A stretch of DNA of 47,587 nt from Clostridiales bacterium (GTDB lineage: Bacteria; Bacillota; Clostridia; Christensenellales; Borkfalkiaceae): contig SVIW01000012.1 of assembly GCA_015069295.1 (NCBI GenBank), positions 1 to 47,587 on the forward strand. Direction: 5' to 3'. Below, piece after piece: positions 40,266-47,587 of this stretch. The position numbers and the translations under genes were made by a program. Positions within the stretch are counted from its first letter, which is position 1. Each line of letters starts with the position of its first letter. A model generated the notes under the pieces. The model did no database searches. It saw nothing but the letters and a program-made list of their open reading frames with translations, and was not told the origin of the DNA.

Positions 40266-40781
40266 TTAGAGTATTCTGCACAAAAAACAGCAAAAGACGA
40301 CGGAGGCAAGGTAGGAGATAATGGAAATCAGCAGGGCAGAGGTCAACCGTTTCCGCTTCAACCCCGCAAAATAGACGGCGCCGATATAAAATATCGTTTC
40401 GGACGAGCCGTAGGCAACGCAGGCGCAGCGGGCGGGATAGCTGTCCACGCCGTACCGTTCTAAAATATCCGACAGTACCGCAATCGAGCCGCTGCCCGAA
40501 AGGGGCTTTATCAAGACGAGCGGGGCGATTTCCTGCGGGATTCCCGTAAAAGAGAACACGGGGGAAAGAAAGTGGGTTATTTTTTCGCCAAGCCCGCTGA
40601 TTTCCAACAGCTTTGACAGCATCGTTACGGCGGCTATGTAGGGAAAGACGGACAAAATCAAAGGGATTGCCCCTTTGACCCCCTCGGTAAACGAGTCGTA
40701 CACTTTTACTTTTTTAAAAAAGGCGGCAAGAAAGGTCAAAAGAAAGATTGCGGGGAAGAAAAAAGCCAAAACTGTCGTCAT
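40266..40781 (-). CDS. spmB: spore maturation protein B
   Basis: 171 aa. Multi-spanning membrane protein of the nucleoside-recognition (Gate) family. With SpmA it is needed for full spore-core dehydration and heat resistance. Four to five hydrophobic segments; GVKGAIPLILSVFPYIAAVTML and LIKPLSGSGSIAVLSDILERYGVDSYPARCACVAYGSSETIFYI are the conserved blocks. Its ATG overlaps the spmA stop by 4 nt (ATGA). Confidence 0.93.
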   Translation of the reverse strand: MTTVLAFFFPAIFLLTFLAAFFKKVKVYDSFTEGVKGAIPLILSVFPYIAAVTMLSKLLEISGLGEKITHFLSPVFSFTGIPQEIAPLVLIKPLSGSGSIAVLSDILERYGVDSYPARCACVAYGSSETIFYIGAVYFAGLKRKRLTSALLISIISYLASVVFCCFLCRIL

Positions 40782-41389
40782 CTCGTACCTGCCCTTGTCG
40801 TTTTTGGTATAAAATCGGGGACAGCTCCCGCGCTTTCTTTCTTTTTAAACAAAAATATCCTCGTTAAGATTACCCCCACGGCGGTAGAAAAAAGGGTGGC
40901 GAGAAAGGAGGGCAATACGATGTCCGTGGGATTGCTGCTGTGCATCGCTACGCGCACGGCGATAAGAGAAGTGGGGATAAGCTGCAACGAGGTGGCGTTT
41001 AAAACGAAAAACATCGCGGAAGAATATTCGGCGTTTTCCGTTTTATCCAGCAGCTTTGCAGCTTGTATGCCGTACGGGGTCGCCGCCCCCGATATCCCCA
41101 GCATATTCACGGACATATTCATACATACCGCGGACAGCGCTTCCTCGTCGTTCGTTTTCAACAGTTTTTTCGCCGCGGGCTTTAACAGCTTGGATGCGCC
41201 CCGCGCCACGCCGCAATCCTCCCAAACCTTAATAAGCCCCATCCACACGGCGTAGGTGGCAAGCAGGGAAACACAAAGGGTAGCGGCGCGGCTGGCGCCC
41301 TCTAACATCGCGGGCAGAAAATTTTCGGGCGAGGTGCAAAGCAGTAAAAAAGTGCATACGGCAAAAATAGCGGAAAAAAGGGTGTTCAT
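40778..41389 (-). CDS. spmA: spore maturation protein A
   Basis: 203 aa from ATG 41389; a 24-codon longer TTG start (41461) is possible but less like the family. Gate-family membrane protein: LLATYAVWMGLIKVWEDCGVARGASKLLKPAAKKL and VNMLGISGAATPYGIQAAKLL (about 96-116) are SpmA signatures. No ribosome site is visible; CATATAGT (minus strand, 41396-41403) ends about 6 nt before the ATG and matches a SigE -10, so a mother-cell-specific, nearly leaderless transcript is possible (SigE control of spmAB is known in Bacillus). The last codons fall on the motif GGGCAGGTACGAGATGA shared with spmB's start. Confidence 0.9.
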   Translation of the reverse strand: MNTLFSAIFAVCTFLLLCTSPENFLPAMLEGASRAATLCVSLLATYAVWMGLIKVWEDCGVARGASKLLKPAAKKLLKTNDEEALSAVCMNMSVNMLGISGAATPYGIQAAKLLDKTENAEYSSAMFFVLNATSLQLIPTSLIAVRVAMHSSNPTDIVLPSFLATLFSTAVGVILTRIFLFKKKESAGAVPDFIPKTTRAGTR

Positions 41390-41448
41390 AGGGTTACTAT
41401 ATGCAGGATTTCGAGCGTTTACGCCCTCGCCGAGCAAATTTATAACAT

Positions 41449-41480
41449 AAAAGGAACGCAAATCAACTGCGTTCCTTTTA
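41449..41480. terminator. hairpin upstream of spmA
   Basis: AAAAGGAACGCA / TGCGTTCCTTTT, perfect 12-bp stem, 7-nt loop. It has only four T on each side. It may insulate spmA from transcription entering from the right. Confidence 0.55.
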
Positions 41481-41577
41481 CGTGTGTGCCAACCTTGCGA
41501 TACCGATATGTTTTAGTCGTCGCAAGCTCTACGAAAGTGTTTATAGTATATCATTTCAAACAAGAAAAGGATTAGAA

Positions 41578-41631
41578 TAGAACTATAGTTCTAAAAAAAA
41601 TGAATAGTGGTTTTTAAGTCTTATTAGACTT
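41578..41631. promoter_or_regulatory. two palindromes upstream of the small XRE gene
   Basis: TAGAACTATAGTTCTA (41578-41593), a perfect 16-bp palindrome, and AAGTCT-TATT-AGACTT (41616-41631). They lie 40-95 bp upstream of the XRE gene at 41671 and are candidate autoregulatory sites. Confidence 0.5.
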
Positions 41632-41670
41632 ATCAAATACTTTTCCTTTTATAAGGTGTATACTGTAACT

Positions 41671-41871
41671 ATGAAATTTTCTACACGGTTGAAAGAACTT
41701 CGCATAGAAAAGGATATGACCCAAGCGGATTTGGCAAAAGAGATAGGGTATTCCCAGAGGGCTGTTTCAAAATGGGAGCTTGGCAAGACGGAGCCGACGG
41801 CTTCCGCTCTGATTAAGTTGTCCGAATTTTTCGGGGAAACGGTACAGTATTTACTTGGTATAGAAGATTAA
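41671..41871 (+). CDS. small XRE-family transcriptional regulator
   Basis: 66 aa, a single HTH: FSTRLKELRIEKDMTQADLAKEIGYSQRAVSKWELGKTEPTASALIKLSEFFGETVQYLLGIED. AAGGTG lies 12 nt before the ATG. TATACT (41659-41664) ends 7 nt before the ATG, so a leaderless message is also possible. It has no neighbour of obvious common function; spmA faces away and metG follows with its own promoter. No effector domain. Confidence 0.85.
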   Translation: MKFSTRLKELRIEKDMTQADLAKEIGYSQRAVSKWELGKTEPTASALIKLSEFFGETVQYLLGIED

Positions 41872-41876
41872 GAAAG

Positions 41877-41896
41877 CACCCGCAAGGGTGTTTTTG
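41877..41896 (+). terminator. terminator of the XRE gene
   Basis: CACCC / GGGTG with a GCAA tetraloop and five T, just after the stop codon. Confidence 0.8.
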
Positions 41897-41979
41897 TTTA
41901 TAAAGGCTGGCGGCGTGGGGATTGTTTCCCTGCAAGGCGGTTATCCGAGCGGGATTTCAAGGCAAAACGGGCGAAAAAC

Positions 41980-42010
41980 ATTTTACTTTTAAAGTAAAAT
42001 GCTGTATAAT
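41980..42010 (+). promoter_or_regulatory. metG promoter with a 21-bp palindrome over the -35
   Basis: TTTACT (41982-41987), 17 nt, TATAAT (42005-42010). A perfect palindrome with arms ATTTTACTTT / AAAGTAAAAT around one T (41980-42000) covers the -35, so a repressor could block polymerase directly. No T-box or other riboswitch fits in the 30-nt leader. Confidence 0.65.
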
Positions 42011-42042
42011 GGATAGGAAAAAGAGTAAAAAGGAGCAAGGTT

Positions 42043-44028
42043 ATGGCAAAGAAACCTTATTACATTACGACGGCGATTGCGTATACCTCGGGCAAGCCGC
42101 ATATCGGCAACACCTACGAGGCGATTTTGGCGGACGCGATTGCAAGATTTAAGCGCAAGGAGGGCTACGACGTCTTTTTCCAGACCGGCACGGACGAGCA
42201 CGGGCAAAAAATTCAGGAAAAGGCGGAGGCTGCGGGTGTAACGCCGCAGGCATACGTAGACAAAGTTGCGGGCGAAATTAAAAATATTTGGGACCTTGTG
42301 GGGACTTCGTACGACAAATTTATGCGTACGACGGACGACGACCACGTAAAGCAGGTTGCGAAAATTTTCAAAAAATTCTACGACCAAGGGGATATTTATA
42401 AGGACTATTACGAGGGAATGTATTGTACTCCTTGCGAATCCTTTTGGACGGAAAGCCAGCTTGTAGACGGCAAATGCCCCGATTGCGGCAGAGATTGCAA
42501 GCCCGCAAGAGAGGAAGCGTATTTCTTTAAAATGGGCAAATACGCCGATAGACTTATCGAGCATATCAACACCCACCCCGAATTTATTCAGCCCGTTTCC
42601 CGTAAAAACGAAATGATGAACAATTTCTTGTTAAAGGGCTTGCAGGATTTGTGCGTGTCCCGTACTTCGTTTACTTGGGGCGTGCCCGTCGATTTTGATA
42701 ACCGCCACGTCGTGTACGTTTGGTTGGACGCTTTGACCAACTATATCACGGGGCTTGGGTTTGACGCGGACGGCAACCACGGCGAGCTGTACAAAAAGCA
42801 TTGGCCTGCCGATTTGCATCTTATCGGCAAGGATATCTTGCGGTTCCATACCATTTATTGGCCGATTTTCCTGATGGCGCTCGGCGAACCTTTGCCCAAA
42901 CAGATTTTCGGGCATCCTTGGCTGTTGCAAGGGGACGGAAAAATGAGTAAATCCAAGGGCAACGTTATTTACGCGGACGATTTGGCGCGCCTTTTCGGCG
43001 TGGATGCCGTGCGTTATTTCGTACTCCACGAAATGCCCTTTGACAACGACGGACAGATTACTTGGGAGCTTGTAACCGAGCGGTTCAATACCGAGCTTGC
43101 GAACGTTTTGGGTAACCTCGTTAGCCGTACGATTGCGATGATTGATAAATATTTTGGGGGTACGGTGGTAAAATCCCTGCCCGCAAACGAAGAAGACCCC
43201 GACGCAGAGTTTAAAGGTACGGTAACGGGGGCTGTGGAAAAGGTCAAGGCGAAAGCGGACGAGCTGCGGATTGCGGACGCGATTTCCGAAGTCTTTGCGC
43301 TTTTCCGTCGCGCGAACAAGTACATCGACGAAACGATGCCTTGGGCGCTTGCTAAGGACGAAAGCAAAAAAGCCCGTCTTAACGACGTGCTTTACAACCT
43401 TGCCGAAGCCATTCAAATCGGCGCGTCCTTGCTCGATTCGTTTATGCCCGAAACCGCGGAAAAGATTTTCGCTGCCTACGGCGGAGAAAGCAGAAGTTTG
43501 GAAGACTGCGGCAAATTCGGTTTGCGCGAATCGGTAACGGTAACGGCAATTTCGCCGTTGTTCGCCCGTCTTGATTTTAAGACGCTCGCGCCCGAAATTG
43601 AAAAAATCCGCGCGGAGCAGGCGGCGGCGTACGCCAAAGAACAGGCGCAGCCTGTGCAACCTGCGCAGCCCGCAGAAGAAGCCAAGGAGGAAGAAAAAGT
43701 GCCGGAAATCACTTTTGACGATTTTGTAAAAGTACAGCTTCGCGTGGGCGAGATTATCGCTTGCGAGGCGGTGCCCAAATCGAATAAGCTGTTGAAAGAA
43801 ACGGTAAAATTCGGCGACGAAACCCGCACGATCGTTTCGGGGATTGCAAAGCATTACAAGCCCGAAGAGATGGTCGGCAAAAAGGTGGTGTTCGTTACCA
43901 ACCTTGCGCCCAGAAAGGTGTGCGGAATTCTTTCCGAGGGTATGATTATGGCGGCGGAAGACGAAAACGGCACGCTTGCCTTAATCGTGCCCGACAAAGA
44001 CGTCGAAAGCGGCGCTTCGCTCGGTTGA
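42043..44028 (+). CDS. metG: methionyl-tRNA synthetase
   Basis: 661 aa. It charges tRNA-Met. The class I signatures are HIGN (20-23; His-Ile-Gly-His variant seen in this subtype) and KMSKS (near 301). The zinc-binding insert has CTPCESFW and CPDCGRDC (about 128-150). An anticodon-binding helical domain and a C-terminal tRNA-binding OB-fold (about 560-661, FDDFVKVQLRVGEIIACEAVPKSNKLLKE) are joined by a Gln/Pro/Glu-rich linker. AAGGAG precedes the ATG. It is followed after 1 nt by the TatD gene, forming a metG-tatD-radical SAM operon. Confidence 0.97.
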   Translation: MAKKPYYITTAIAYTSGKPHIGNTYEAILADAIARFKRKEGYDVFFQTGTDEHGQKIQEKAEAAGVTPQAYVDKVAGEIKNIWDLVGTSYDKFMRTTDDDHVKQVAKIFKKFYDQGDIYKDYYEGMYCTPCESFWTESQLVDGKCPDCGRDCKPAREEAYFFKMGKYADRLIEHINTHPEFIQPVSRKNEMMNNFLLKGLQDLCVSRTSFTWGVPVDFDNRHVVYVWLDALTNYITGLGFDADGNHGELYKKHWPADLHLIGKDILRFHTIYWPIFLMALGEPLPKQIFGHPWLLQGDGKMSKSKGNVIYADDLARLFGVDAVRYFVLHEMPFDNDGQITWELVTERFNTELANVLGNLVSRTIAMIDKYFGGTVVKSLPANEEDPDAEFKGTVTGAVEKVKAKADELRIADAISEVFALFRRANKYIDETMPWALAKDESKKARLNDVLYNLAEAIQIGASLLDSFMPETAEKIFAAYGGESRSLEDCGKFGLRESVTVTAISPLFARLDFKTLAPEIEKIRAEQAAAYAKEQAQPVQPAQPAEEAKEEEKVPEITFDDFVKVQLRVGEIIACEAVPKSNKLLKETVKFGDETRTIVSGIAKHYKPEEMVGKKVVFVTNLAPRKVCGILSEGMIMAAEDENGTLALIVPDKDVESGASLG

Positions 44029-44029
44029 T

Positions 44030-44812
44030 ATGGCGGGGTATATCGACGTACACTGTCATTTGACGGGGGGCGAATACGGCAACGTGGAAGAGATGCTTGC
44101 CCGCGCCAAGGAAAAGGGCGTGGAGCGGGTCATTTGTTCGGCGTTCGACCTCGATTCGTCCTACGCGGCGGCGGAATTGGCGGCGCTTTATAAGGAAGTT
44201 TATTTTTGCGCCGGGTTTCATCCCAGCGAGCTTGGAAAATATCAAGACGGGGATTTGGAGCGGTTAAAGCCGCTTTGCGAATTGGAAAAGTGCGTTGCCG
44301 TCGGCGAAATCGGGCTTGATTATCATTTCGAGGACAATCCCGCAAGGGAAGTACAGCGAGAATTGTTCGTGCGGCAGTTAGAGCTTGCAAACGAGTTGGG
44401 CTTGCCTGTCGTATTGCACAGCCGCGACGCGGCGAAAGAGACGCTGGAAATTTTGCGGGCGAATAAGGGCCTTTTGAAAAAGGGCGGCTTGATGCACTGT
44501 TATTCGTATTCGTCGGAGATGACGAGGGACTTTTTAGAGCTGGGCTTGTATTTTTCCTTTGGCGGACCGTTGACTTTTAAAAACGCAAAAAAGGTGCAAG
44601 AAGCGTTTCAATGCATACCTGCCCACCGCATTTTGTCTGAGACGGACTCGCCTTATCTCACCCCCGTACCCCATCGGGGGGAATTTCCCAACGAACCTAA
44701 AAACGTAAAGCACGTCGTAAATTATATGGCGGAGCTTCGCAACGAAAACGAGGAGGAGCTGAAAACGCAGATTTTGCAAAACGCAAAAACTTTGTTTTTC
44801 AGGTTAAAATAA
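44030..44812 (+). CDS. TatD family metal-dependent deoxyribonuclease
   Basis: 260 aa TIM-barrel hydrolase. HCH (about 8-10, DVHCHL), the bridging Glu in VGEIGLDYH (about 92), LHSRDA and the final SETDSPYLTPVPHRG are the metal-binding set. TatD proteins act as 3'-5' DNA exonucleases in repair; the TatD next to metG is usual in Firmicutes. It begins 1 nt after the metG stop without a clear own ribosome site, so it is probably translationally coupled. Confidence 0.93.
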   Translation: MAGYIDVHCHLTGGEYGNVEEMLARAKEKGVERVICSAFDLDSSYAAAELAALYKEVYFCAGFHPSELGKYQDGDLERLKPLCELEKCVAVGEIGLDYHFEDNPAREVQRELFVRQLELANELGLPVVLHSRDAAKETLEILRANKGLLKKGGLMHCYSYSSEMTRDFLELGLYFSFGGPLTFKNAKKVQEAFQCIPAHRILSETDSPYLTPVPHRGEFPNEPKNVKHVVNYMAELRNENEEELKTQILQNAKTLFFRLK

Positions 44813-44816
44813 CCGT

Positions 44817-45716
44817 ATGGAAGAAAATAAAAACGTAGAACAATCGGGCGTAAACGGGGGCGGGCGCAAAAGACGCCGTCGGCACAGAGGGCACGGCGGG
44901 AATCAAAACGGACAGCCCCGTCAGCCTCAGCAAAACGCGCAAAACCAAAACCAAAATCAAAACCAAAATCAGAACAAAAATCAAAATCAGCAGGGGCAGG
45001 GCAAGCAGAAAAACAAGAATCAGCAACCCCCGCAAAAGCCGCAAAACGGGCAGCCCCAGCAAAAGCAAAACGGGCATAAAAACAACGAGAAAAAGGACGA
45101 AAACCGCAAGGATACGTACGCGTACACCTTGGACGGGAATTTGTATATCAATTTGACGAATAAATGCTCGAACGGCTGCGATTTTTGCGTGCGGAACGAA
45201 CGCGCTAGCTATTACGGCAATTATCTTTGGCTTAGAAACGGCGACCCGACGGTGGAAAAAGTCGTTGCGGCAACGAAAGGGTTTGGCGATTTAAGCCGTT
45301 TTAAAGAAGTCGTGTTTTGTGGCTTTGGCGAGCCTACGTATAAAGTGGCGGAGATGGTTGCGCTTTGCGATTATTTCCACGAAAAGGGGTTAAAGACCCG
45401 CTTGAATACCAACGGGCAGGGCAATCTTATCAATAAGCGGGATATCGTGCCCGAATTAAAAGGGAAGATTGATTTCGTCAATATTTCCTTAAATGCGTCC
45501 TGTGCGGAAAAGTATCAGCCGATTTGCCGTTCGCAGTTCGGCGAAAGCGGGTTTGCGGGCTTGATTGAGTTCGCAAAACTTTGTAATAAAAACGGCGTGC
45601 CTTGTCGTTTTTCCATCGTCGATTGTATCGGGGAAGAGGAAGTCGAAGCGTGCAAGCGTTTAGCAGAAAGCGTGCGCGTGCCGTTGTACGTGCGGAAGTA
45701 TATCACCGACTCCTAA
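44817..45716 (+). CDS. TatD-associated radical SAM protein with an Asn/Gln-rich N-terminal extension
   Basis: 299 aa. The radical SAM core (about 98-299) has CSNGCDFC (CX3CX2C, near 118-125), FCGFGEPTYKV (GGE-like SAM motif) and RLNTNGQGN. Members of this family are known as TatD-linked radical SAM proteins; their reaction is unknown to me. Residues 1-95 are extra: a basic patch GGRKRRRRHRGHGG, then a run of Gln/Asn (QNQNQNQNQNQNKNQNQQ) with Lys and Pro. The extension is low-complexity, with near-identical codons, so it can expand or contract. It starts 4 nt after tatD. Confidence 0.88.
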   Translation: MEENKNVEQSGVNGGGRKRRRRHRGHGGNQNGQPRQPQQNAQNQNQNQNQNQNKNQNQQGQGKQKNKNQQPPQKPQNGQPQQKQNGHKNNEKKDENRKDTYAYTLDGNLYINLTNKCSNGCDFCVRNERASYYGNYLWLRNGDPTVEKVVAATKGFGDLSRFKEVVFCGFGEPTYKVAEMVALCDYFHEKGLKTRLNTNGQGNLINKRDIVPELKGKIDFVNISLNASCAEKYQPICRSQFGESGFAGLIEFAKLCNKNGVPCRFSIVDCIGEEEVEACKRLAESVRVPLYVRKYITDS

Positions 45717-45735
45717 TTAAAAGGGACGGCTTATA

Positions 45736-45835
45736 TACTTCGCAATACGTCGTCGAAGCTCCGTGCTCCTCAGTCACGTACGTCTATGTACGCTCCTGTC
45801 GGGGTACTCACTTCTCCTCGTCTTGCTCGTATCTA
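45736..45835. repeat. dispersed hairpin sequence related to the 12.2-kb tandem repeats
   Basis: CTCAGTCACGTACGTCTATGTACGCTCCTGTCGG (about 45770-45800) corresponds in layout to CTCGCTCACGTACGAATCAGTACGCTCCCGTCGG in each 122-bp unit at 12157-12400. The CGTAC / GTACG arms are identical, the loop differs. It lies just after the radical SAM gene; the 45717-45921 gap has no gene. Confidence 0.5.
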
Positions 45836-45921
45836 ACCCGCCCCGTGTAACCGAAAGGAAACACCGCAGAACGTAAGAAAGATAGAAAAAATTGAGTGCA
45901 GGATCATCCTGCGAGGTTTTT

Positions 45922-46761
45922 ATGCAAGAACTCCGTACCGTGCTTGAAAAACACGGATTCCATTTCAAAAAACAATTCGGTCAAAACTTCATATCCGATA
46001 CCAATCTTTTGCGCTCTATCGTGGACGCGTCGGGGATTGATAAAACGACGACCGTCGTCGAAATCGGCTGTGGGGCAGGTACGCTTACGCGTGTGCTTGC
46101 TGAATCTGCAAAGCAGGTCTACGCCTTCGATATCGATAGGGACTTGCAGCCCGTTTTGGCGGAGACGCTGTCGGGCTTAGACAACGTAGAAGTAATTTTC
46201 CGCGATTTTAACAAACTCGACTTGAAGGAATTTGAAAAGGAAATTGAAAACTACGTCGTCGTGGCAAATCTGCCTTATTATATTACGACTCCGCTCGTAA
46301 CCAAGCTGTTAGAAGAAAGCGACAAAGTGCAGGGGCTTTCGATTATGGTGCAGGAAGAAGTCGCCGAACGTTTTTGCGCCAAAGAGAATACGCCCGAATA
46401 CGGTTCGATTACGGCGGCAATCGCGTTAAAGGGGAGTGCAAAAATTGTAAAACGGGTTTCCCGCAATCTATTTTATCCTCGCCCGAACGTTGATTCCGCG
46501 GTGGTAAAAATCGAATTTGAACGGGGCAGGGTTGAGGTGAAAAGCGAAAACGCCTATCGCCAGACGGTAAAATGCGCTTTTTTAAATCGGCGTAAGACCT
46601 TAGAAAACAATCTTGTCAATTATTTCAAACTGACCCGTGACGAGGCGAAAAGTGTTTTACAAGAAGCGGGGGTAGAAGACAAGGCGAGAGGGGAAACGTT
46701 GTCGCCGTGGGGCTTAGCAAAGCTCGCCGACGTTTTGTATGCCCACGGATTTGTGAAATAA
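45922..46761 (+). CDS. rsmA: 16S rRNA (adenine(1518)/(1519)-N6)-dimethyltransferase
   Basis: 279 aa from the ATG at 45922 (GAGG about 6 nt upstream; the 10-codon longer start at 45892 lacks a site). It dimethylates two adjacent adenines near the 3' end of 16S rRNA during small-subunit maturation. KQFGQNFISD (18-27), SAM motif VVEIGCGAGTLT (45-56), catalytic NLPYYITTP (near 115-123) and FYPRPNVDSAVVKI are diagnostic. A perfect GCAGGAT / ATCCTGC stem (45897-45911) with a one-base loop lies just before the ribosome site. Confidence 0.96.
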   Translation: MQELRTVLEKHGFHFKKQFGQNFISDTNLLRSIVDASGIDKTTTVVEIGCGAGTLTRVLAESAKQVYAFDIDRDLQPVLAETLSGLDNVEVIFRDFNKLDLKEFEKEIENYVVVANLPYYITTPLVTKLLEESDKVQGLSIMVQEEVAERFCAKENTPEYGSITAAIALKGSAKIVKRVSRNLFYPRPNVDSAVVKIEFERGRVEVKSENAYRQTVKCAFLNRRKTLENNLVNYFKLTRDEAKSVLQEAGVEDKARGETLSPWGLAKLADVLYAHGFVK

Positions 46762-46870
46762 ATTAGGATAGATATTTATAGATAACGAAAGAAAAGCACG
46801 CAAGGCAAAGCGTTTTGCTCCCGCAAAACGGCTCCTACCTGCAAGTTTGTTAAGATATGAAAAAACAAGC

Positions 46871-46905
46871 AAAAATAGACAACCCGATTTGGGTTGTCTA
46901 TTTTT
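46871..46905. terminator. terminator between rsmA and the first att-like copy
   Basis: AAAAATAGACAACCC / GGGTTGTCTATTTTT, perfect 15-bp stem, 5-nt loop. It ends at 46905, directly abutting the tRNA-like end, so it could equally be the downstream terminator of a former minus-strand tRNA gene. Upstream (46762-46870) I see only a small hairpin CGTTTTGC / GCAAAACG and no gene. Confidence 0.85.
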
Positions 46906-46925
46906 GGTGCCGCTGGCCGGACTTG
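46905..46925 (-). repeat. 21-bp copy of a tRNA-Leu 3' end (att-like, copy 1)
   Basis: Identical to 47107-47127; on the minus strand it ends GGCCAGCGGCACCA, the acceptor end and CCA of tRNA-Leu. A minus-strand terminator follows directly on its left. After 21 bp the sequence diverges. An inverted relative, CAAGTCCGTCCAG, is at 47043-47055. Confidence 0.7.
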
Positions 46926-47070
46926 TTCCTTTAGCGGAGACGCCCCGGCAAACGATTATCAATCGTTTGGTTTGCCTCTAAGCCTTATTTTTTCTTCGCC
47001 GACATAGGCAAACAAATCGCTCCCGCGATTTCCTCCCACCCTCAAGTCCGTCCAGAAACGTAAAACAATA

Positions 47071-47106
47071 CAAAACCCCAAGCCCTTGTTAGGGCTTGGG
47101 GTTTTG
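47071..47106. terminator. terminator adjoining the second tRNA-Leu fragment
   Basis: CAAAACCCCAAGCCC / GGGCTTGGGGTTTTG, perfect 15-bp stem. It ends at the CCA of the 55-nt tRNA fragment, as terminators of tRNA genes do. Confidence 0.85.
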
Positions 47107-47161
47107 TGGTGCCGCTGGCCGGACTTGAACCGGCACGGATGTTACTCCGAGGGATTTTAAG
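47107..47161 (-). pseudogene. 3' fragment of tRNA-Leu, probable attachment-site remnant
   Basis: On the minus strand: anticodon loop CTTAAAA (UAA type), 3' anticodon stem TCCCT, long variable arm CGGAGTAACATCCG, T arm GCCGG-TTCAAGT-CCGGC, acceptor CAGCGGC, A and CCA. The 5' part does not continue: beyond 47161 neither the 5' anticodon stem AGGGA nor a D arm appears. The break at the anticodon loop is a typical crossover point of tyrosine integrases. Confidence 0.75.
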
Positions 47162-47587
47162 GCAAGTTTGGCTAATTTCAAGCAAATTTACAAGGCGGTA
47201 AAAAGTGCAAAAATGGGGCAATTTTACGCGAAAAACCTATCAAAACGCCCCAAAACATACAATCCGCGTGCAATCCCGATTTTGCTCAAAAATCACACTT
47301 TCCCCCGATTTCCCCACGATAGAATTCACTCTTTTTAGACGCTTTTCCAAAAGTCTGGCGTAAAAGAGTGATTTTTTTATCCATAAAACGATTGCACTGC
47401 CAAATCCATTAGCATTTTTCTGGGTTTGTCCAAAAAATAACTTGCGAGGCTTAAAGAATAGTTAGTATAACGAATGGTATTTAGAAAGATTATTATGGGA
47501 AATCAACCGATTATGGGTGTATACGACGAGCAAGGCATTTAATGTTGTCATTGTAATACTTTTTGATTGAGCCTAATGTATTATTTT
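47162..47587. other. AT-rich terminal segment, possible edge of an integrated element
   Basis: No convincing gene. A terminator-like stem CACTCTTTT / AAAAGAGTG followed by seven T (47327-47378) is visible, as are short in-frame stretches such as a 15-codon ATG frame at 47494. By the orientation of the tRNA fragment, the interior of a mobile element would lie to the right, beyond the window. Confidence 0.4.

Noticed and set aside
41897-42042. T-box riboswitch for metG
   Set aside because: The promoter leaves a leader of only about 30 nt, and no T-box sequence is present.
42631-43854. 407-codon minus-strand frame opposite metG
   Set aside because: Shadow of metG codons; no start signal and no recognised domain.
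47494-47541. 15-codon peptide frame (MGNQPIMGVYDEQGI)
   Set aside because: Too short and without a clear ribosome site; it may be chance or the start of a degraded gene.

Overview
The window most likely comes from an anaerobic, endospore-forming Firmicute of class Clostridia. Evidence: five sporulation or germination genes (spoIIR, sleB, ypeB, spmA, spmB), a rubrerythrin, a PerR/Fur-type regulator, consensus SigA-type promoters (TTGACA-17-TATAAT), strong GGAGG ribosome sites and many short U-tailed terminators. A family-level assignment is not possible from the sequence alone; lipoproteins with GKDG repeats and BspA-type repeats suggest a gut-associated lineage (inference).

Layout. 1-113: end of a 5S rRNA gene and its terminator. 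202-624 (minus): RbsD/FucU mutarotase. 842-8912: one operon for a Wzx/Wzy-type, glycerol-phosphate-containing surface polysaccharide: phosphoglycosyl transferase, GT2, two CDP-glycerol glycerophosphotransferases, a polymerase-GT32 fusion, flippase and tagD. 8928-11212: fba (minus), then rplM-rpsI behind a structured leader. 11148-12508: repeat-rich, including a 97-bp duplication of the rpsI 3' end, a hairpin-rich insert, a palindromic element and 122-bp tandem repeats. 12509-16427: lipoprotein with a C-terminal membrane anchor, acidic zinc-ribbon protein, two overlapping tiny genes and rubrerythrin. 16594-21144: trmL, spoIIR, sleB-ypeB, PerR-like regulator, tRNA-Gly(CCC). 21185-27363: restriction-modification (R-M) locus. 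27603-33113: SecB-like chaperone, SDR, mnmA, tRNA-Arg(CCG), XRE regulator, BspA-like lipoprotein, secreted tyrosine phosphatase. 33115-40098 (minus): an operon of acyl-activation and acyl-transfer enzymes. 40266-41480: spmA-spmB. 41671-46905: XRE regulator, metG, TatD nuclease, TatD-associated radical SAM, rsmA. 46905-47587: two copies of a tRNA-Leu 3' end, resembling attachment-site remnants.

Two regions stand out. (1) The 33.6-40.1 kb operon encodes an AMP-ligase fused to a carrier protein, a GPH-type transporter, two PlsC-like acyltransferases, a stand-alone carrier protein and an LRAT-like domain fused to a 4'-phosphopantetheinyl transferase. Overlapping genes and a palindrome behind the promoter suggest a dedicated, regulated acyl-lipid pathway. 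(2) The R-M locus has an XRE regulator diverging from two methylase-like genes, an AT-rich two-TM protein and a GIY-YIG-helicase. Two matched dyads sit in the divergent promoter region and both first genes appear nearly leaderless, as in C-protein-controlled R-M systems; the membrane protein inside the operon is unexplained.

A short motif, GGGCAGGTA, also recurs across the window far more often than chance, in coding and non-coding DNA and in several reading frames.
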